9,343 nt of DNA from a bacterium (lineage in GTDB: Bacteria > Patescibacteriota > Saccharimonadia > Saccharimonadales > UBA4665): positions 1-9,343 of the forward strand of contig JAJZWH010000038.1 of NCBI GenBank assembly GCA_021846765.1. The letters run 5' to 3'. Shown piece by piece: positions 6,746 through 9,343 of the stretch. The notes beneath the pieces are model-generated. The model was not told where the DNA came from, made no database searches, and was given only the letters and a program-made list of their open reading frames with translations. The position numbers were made by a program, and so were the translations under genes. How positions within the stretch are numbered: the stretch's first letter is position 1; each line of letters opens with the position of its first letter.

Positions 6746-7359
6746 TAATTAGCTCCTCTTATTAAAACAATACCTTTTTTAGGTCCAGGTACTGATCCTA
6801 TTAAGCCAATAGTATTTGAATTGTTGTCTACTATGGCTACTTTGAGATTATGAGCAGTTACTTGTTCGTGTCCCATTCTGCCAGCCATTTTCTTTCCCTT
6901 TAGAATGTGCTGTGGATACATTGAACCAATAGATCCTACTCGTCGATAACTACGGCCTCCATGGGTTTTACGACCGCGGTGAAAGTTATGTCGCTTTATC
7001 GTACCAGCCCATCCTTTACCTTTGCTTGTGCCAGTTACAGTAACATTTTCTCCGACATTAAAAACGTCGGCTTTTAATTGATCGCCGACGTTAGTTTCTT
7101 GAATGTCTTCATTCTTTAGTCTAAATTCTTTAATAATTGCAGGGGTAGCTTTACTGTCTTTGAGCATGCCTTGCATTGGTTTATTTATTTTCTTTGCTTT
7201 TCCGTAGCCGATAATAGTACTGATGTAACCATCTTTTTCAATACTTCTATGCCCTATAACAACATTCTCATTAATATCTAATAAAGTTACCGGTTGGACT
7301 GTACCGTCTTCGGTAATTATAGATGTCATGCCTATTTTTCTGCTAATTAGGGCTTTCAT
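6745..7359 (-). CDS. rplC: 50S ribosomal protein L3 (uL3)
   Basis: L3 starts 50S assembly with L24 and reaches to the peptidyl-transferase centre. The 204-residue product begins MKALISRKIGMTSI and has GTSKGKGWAGTIKRHNF (110-126), RGRKTHGG and the loop VGSIGSMYPQHILKGKKMAG (141-160). The residue aligned with E. coli Gln150, the glutamine methylated by PrmB, is Met148. The start is fixed by family alignment. No convincing SD lies within 25 nt upstream: the sequence is AT-rich (aataaataattacactATG), unlike nearly every other gene here. It is the first gene of the long cluster after a putative promoter and structured leader. Confidence 0.98.
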   Translation of the reverse strand: MKALISRKIGMTSIITEDGTVQPVTLLDINENVVIGHRSIEKDGYISTIIGYGKAKKINKPMQGMLKDSKATPAIIKEFRLKNEDIQETNVGDQLKADVFNVGENVTVTGTSKGKGWAGTIKRHNFHRGRKTHGGRSYRRVGSIGSMYPQHILKGKKMAGRMGHEQVTAHNLKVAIVDNNSNTIGLIGSVPGPKKGIVLIRGAN

Positions 7360-7504
7360 AGTGTAATTATTTATTCTTTAGTGCTTAATTATTTAGGTTA
7401 TTATTTCTTCTCTACACTAAAATTCTTGGTGGCTACGTGGTTTCTATATCTATTTGTAAGCTATAGACCTTCGTTACGCACCAAGTTAGTCTATGTAAAA
7501 ATAC
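7360..7504 (-). promoter_or_regulatory. Putative structured 5' leader of the rplC operon
   Basis: This 145-nt stretch lies between the predicted transcription start (about 7504) and the rplC ATG. Two hairpins can be drawn. Hairpin I is 7485-7425: outer stem CTTGGTG (7485-7479) with CACCAAG (7431-7425), then ACG/CGT, GGT/ACC and CTATA/TATAG, with a 13-nt apical loop. Hairpin II is TTTAGTG (7421-7415) with CACTAAA (7383-7377), closing 17 nt before the ATG and enclosing a purine-rich GAGAAGAAATAA. ACTAA at 7490-7486 could instead pair with TTAGT. S10-operon leaders elsewhere are bound by L4, so autoregulation is plausible, but the structure does not match one I recognise. Confidence 0.5.
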
Positions 7505-7510
7505 CATAAT

Positions 7511-7539
7511 AGAGTAACAATTATAATAATATCTGTCAA
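7511..7539 (-). promoter_or_regulatory. Candidate sigma-70-type promoter for rplC operon
   Basis: A perfect TTGACA -35 box at 7539-7534 is followed after 17 nt by TACTCT (7516-7511), which is preceded by TGt and so forms an extended -10. Transcription would start near 7504. A perfect TATAAT at 7525-7520 overlaps the spacer; its own -35 at 17 nt would be the weak TTCAAC (7548-7543). The element lies in the only gap over 200 nt without an evident gene. Which -10 is used cannot be told from sequence. Confidence 0.55.
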
Positions 7540-7567
7540 TGTGTTGAAAAAACTACTGCAATTTATG

Positions 7568-7894
7568 TTACATTTTTATTTCAACATCGCACCCAGCTGG
7601 TAGTGATAGATTCATCAAACTGTCTATTGTTTTAGGTGTTGGTTCGAATACGTCTATTAAACGTTTATGGATACGCATTTCAAATTGTTCCCTACTTTTT
7701 TTATAAACATGAGGGCTTTTGATAACTGTAAAAGTCGATTTTCTGGTAGGTAGCGGGATTGGGCCTGCCAAGCTTGCCCCAGTCCGTAGAGCTGTATCTA
7801 TTATTTGTTTAGCCGCTTGATCTATGACTTTATGATCATATGCTTTTAATCTGATACGTATTCTTTGCTTATTATCCACTTTTACTTCTGTCAT
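7568..7894 (-). CDS. rpsJ: 30S ribosomal protein S10 (uS10)
   Basis: S10 is a head protein of the 30S and, as NusE, part of transcription antitermination complexes with NusB. The 108-residue product is close to the usual 102-105. It contains RIRIRLKAYDHKVIDQAAKQ (11-30), ALRTGASLAGPIPLPTRKS (35-53) and the NusB/S3-contacting loop FTVIKSPHVYKKSREQFEMR (55-74). It closes with PAGCDVEIKM. AGGA lies 5 nt before the ATG. Here rpsJ is separated from rplC by 208 nt holding a promoter-like element, so it probably belongs with tuf transcriptionally at least in part. No strong terminator follows it. Confidence 0.98.
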   Translation of the reverse strand: MTEVKVDNKQRIRIRLKAYDHKVIDQAAKQIIDTALRTGASLAGPIPLPTRKSTFTVIKSPHVYKKSREQFEMRIHKRLIDVFEPTPKTIDSLMNLSLPAGCDVEIKM

Positions 7895-7899
7895 ATGTA

Positions 7900-7918
7900 T
7901 CCTATTTAGGAACTCCTA
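7900..7918 (-). promoter_or_regulatory. Alternating inverted repeat overlapping the rpsJ SD
   Basis: Immediately before rpsJ the mRNA reads TAGGA (7918-7914), TCCTA (7911-7907), TAGGA (7904-7900). The last TAGGA contains the SD, 5 nt from the ATG. The central TCCTA can pair with either neighbour, giving two mutually exclusive 4-bp hairpins with tetraloops, one masking and one freeing the SD. The stems are short, so a regulatory role is only a suggestion. Confidence 0.3.
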
Positions 7919-7971
7919 CGATTTATTCTTACTTAAAGTTAACATTTCTTATCTTATTTTCAAATATTTTC

Positions 7972-8145
7972 TTATTTACCGTTATGTTGGGCTAAGCCTA
8001 GTGAAGTTACTCCTATAGCTAAAATTGTAGATAGTCTGGATATCATGTGTAGGAGTATTTCCCCAGAAGCTAGTAGTAAAACTATTTTGCCTATTCTTTT
8101 ATTAAGATTAACTTCTGAAGTGTTGTTTTTCTCTACCTTAGTCAT
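7972..8145 (-). CDS. Unrecognised 57-residue small ORF, hydrophobic, between tuf and rpsJ
   Basis: An uninterrupted 57-codon frame runs from ATG (8145-8143) to TAA (7974-7972). It starts 6 nt after the tuf stop and fills most of the 257-nt tuf-rpsJ gap. The N-terminus is polar and charged (MTKVEKNNTSEVNLNKRIGK). A mainly hydrophobic stretch follows at residues 21-52, starting IVLLLASGEILLHMISRL and ending AIGVTSLGLA, then the tail QHNGK. E29, H33 and R37 fall on one helical face, so it may be an amphipathic or single membrane segment. The SD is weak (AAAG). I do not recognise the family; it does not look like SecE, which follows tuf in some genomes. By base composition, a chance frame this long has a probability of only a few percent, so it is plausible but unproven. 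Confidence 0.5.
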   Translation of the reverse strand: MTKVEKNNTSEVNLNKRIGKIVLLLASGEILLHMISRLSTILAIGVTSLGLAQHNGK

Positions 8146-8151
8146 TTTATG

Positions 8152-9333
8152 TTACTTTATTATTTTAGTAACTACTCCAGCCCCTACTGTTCTACCACCT
8201 TCACGAATTGCAAATCGTAAACCTTGATCCATGGCAATTGGAGCTAGCAATTTAACTGTAAATGTTATTGTGTCGCCTGGCATTACCATTTCTTTGTCTG
8301 CAGGTAATTCTACTTCACCTGTTACGTCTGTTGTTCTGAAATAAAATTGTGGTTTGTATCCTTTGAAGAAAGGAGTATGTCTTCCGCCTTCTTCTTTTGT
8401 TAGGATATAGACTTCGCTTTCAAATTCTGTATGAGGTGTAATTGTTCCCGGTTTTGCTAACACTTGTCCGCGTTCAATATCGTCTCGTTCTATGCCTCGA
8501 AGTAGAATACCGGCGTTATCTCCTGCCTGTCCTTGATCTAATTGTTTTTTAAATGCTTCAATTCCAGTGACTACAGTTTTACGGGTATCTTTGATTCCGA
8601 CTATTTCTACTTCTTCGTTCATTTTAACAACGCCTGTTTCGATACGTCCAGTAGCTACCGTTCCTCTACCTTTTATCGAAAAAACATCTTCTATAGGCAT
8701 TAAGAATGGTTTGTCTAAGTCTCGTACTGGCTCTGGAATATATTCATCCATAGCTTTAACCAATTCCATAATTGCGTCTTCGTTTGTTGCGTCTCCTTCT
8801 AGGGCTTTAGTGGCGGACCCCCTAATGATTGGACAATCTCGATCGTAATCGTATTTTGCCAATAAGTCTCTTATTTCTTCTTCTACTAAATCTACCAATT
8901 CTGGATCAGCTAAATCCATTTTATTCATAAATACCAGGATGCTAGGAACTCCTACTTGTCTGGCCAAAACTACATGTTCTCTAGTTTGTGGCATAGGTCC
9001 ATCTGCAGCACTAACTACTAATATTGCTCCATCAATTTGCGCTGCTCCAGTGATCATATTTTTGACGTAGTCTGCGTGGCCAGGCATATCAACGTGGGCA
9101 TAATGCCTTTTTTCTGTTTCGTATTCTTGATGGGAAGTGGCTATGGTAATTCCCCGCTGTCTTTCTTCAGGTGCTTTATCGATTTGATCGTAGGCTACCG
9201 CTTTATTGACATCACTTGGGAGTTTTTTTGCCAATACTGCTGTTATTGCTGCGGTTAGGGTTGTTTTTCCATGGTCAACGTGTCCCATTGTTCCGACGTT
9301 GACATGTGGCTTAGTACGGTCAAATGTAGCCAT
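8152..9333 (-). CDS. tuf: Elongation factor Tu
   Basis: EF-Tu is the GTPase that carries aminoacyl-tRNA to the ribosomal A site. The 393-residue protein is full length. It has G1 GHVDHGKT (17-24), G2 RGITI (60-64), G3 DMPGH (82-86, catalytic His86), G4 NKMD (137-140) and G5 SAT (173-175). Domains 2 and 3 follow, including GRGTVATGRIETG (222-234) and KGYKPQFYFRTTDVTG (324-339), ending GAGVVTKIIK. Two positions depart from the common bacterial form: DMPGH for DCPGH and SAT for SAL. The ATG at 9333 gives the standard N-terminus; only 10 bases precede it, so its SD and upstream neighbour (often fusA) are unseen. Placement just before rpsJ is common in bacteria. Confidence 0.99.
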   Translation of the reverse strand: MATFDRTKPHVNVGTMGHVDHGKTTLTAAITAVLAKKLPSDVNKAVAYDQIDKAPEERQRGITIATSHQEYETEKRHYAHVDMPGHADYVKNMITGAAQIDGAILVVSAADGPMPQTREHVVLARQVGVPSILVFMNKMDLADPELVDLVEEEIRDLLAKYDYDRDCPIIRGSATKALEGDATNEDAIMELVKAMDEYIPEPVRDLDKPFLMPIEDVFSIKGRGTVATGRIETGVVKMNEEVEIVGIKDTRKTVVTGIEAFKKQLDQGQAGDNAGILLRGIERDDIERGQVLAKPGTITPHTEFESEVYILTKEEGGRHTPFFKGYKPQFYFRTTDVTGEVELPADKEMVMPGDTITFTVKLLAPIAMDQGLRFAIREGGRTVGAGVVTKIIK

Positions 9334-9343
9334 TTTAATTTTC

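Noticed and set aside
7430..7483. tRNA-like appearance on the plus strand (ends in ACGCACCA)
   Set aside because: The 5' part does not pair with the expected acceptor strand, and no D-arm, anticodon arm and T-arm arrangement can be drawn.
7425..7485. Hairpin I of the rplC leader read as an intrinsic terminator
   Set aside because: The outer stem is followed by AATTTTAGTG, not a continuous T tract. A leader structure fits better.
7544..7575. Possible terminator after rpsJ (short stem TGTAA/TTGCA followed by six Ts)
   Set aside because: The stem is five weak pairs including a wobble, and four bases separate it from the T run. It does not make a convincing intrinsic terminator.
7931..7963. Weak promoter before rpsJ: TTGAAA with TGtTAACTT at 16 nt
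   Set aside because: The -10 matches only three of six bases in a very AT-rich stretch where such matches are expected. It is not strong enough to annotate.
8110..8121. Short palindrome ACTTCAGAAGT downstream of tuf
   Set aside because: The stem is about four pairs with no following T run, and it lies inside the small ORF. It is not a terminator.
758..9258. Several 60-110 codon open frames on the plus strand
   Set aside because: Each lies opposite a certain ribosomal-protein, tuf or small-ORF frame, has no recognisable domains or operon context, and is explained as an antisense shadow.
1..9343. Alternative genetic code (UGA as Gly or Trp), as in some small-genome bacteria
   Set aside because: All ribosomal proteins and EF-Tu reach full family length with no in-frame TGA, glycine and tryptophan use ordinary codons, and rpsQ ends in TGA at a sensible position.

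Overview
The window is a bacterial ribosomal-protein locus read entirely from the minus strand: tuf, then most of the S10 and spc operons in canonical order. From right to left: tuf (EF-Tu), a 57-codon unrecognised ORF, rpsJ, a 208-nt non-coding gap with a promoter and structured leader, then rplC-rplD-rplW-rplB-rpsS-rplV-rpsC-rplP-rpmC-rpsQ-rplN-rplX-rplE-rpsN-rpsH-rplF. The last gene (L6) runs off the left edge within a few codons of its expected end. No gene is supported on the plus strand, and no mobile element, CRISPR array, tRNA or rRNA is visible.

The DNA is AT-rich. Genes are joined by one-base TAATG overlaps or gaps of a few bases, most with clear Shine-Dalgarno (SD) motifs (AAGGAG and variants). 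All proteins are full length with TGA as a stop and have no in-frame TGA, so the standard bacterial code applies; UGA-recoded lineages are excluded. Bacterial-type proteins, an 89-residue zinc-free S14, tailed L22/L23/S17, an EF-Tu with DMPGH instead of DCPGH and an L3 with a GSIGSMYPQ loop suggest a small-genome AT-rich lineage. My best guess is Patescibacteria/CPR, possibly Saccharibacteria. This is recollection of family sequences, not a search, and is moderate to low in confidence.

Region by region: (a) 8152-9333 EF-Tu; (b) 7895-8151 holds a short membrane-type ORF 6 nt after the tuf stop, then a 77-nt stretch with the rpsJ ribosome-binding region; (c) 7568-7894 S10; (d) 7360-7567 a TTGACA promoter and about 145 nt of leader able to form two hairpins before rplC, which has no clear SD; (e) 1-7359 an unbroken 16-gene cluster for large- and small-subunit proteins. 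The products are all translation components: EF-Tu delivers aminoacyl-tRNA, while L2, L3, L4, L22, L23, L29 and L16 build the peptidyl-transferase, tunnel and exit regions of the 50S. S3, S8, S10, S14, S17 and S19 build the body and head of the 30S.

Most of the window is ordinary conserved sequence. The parts worth a second look are the small ORF between tuf and rpsJ, the rplC promoter and leader that separate rpsJ from the rest of the S10 cluster, the alternating TAGGA/TCCTA/TAGGA element over the rpsJ SD, and a few residue-level departures in EF-Tu, L3 and L16. I do not see an obviously new multi-gene system.
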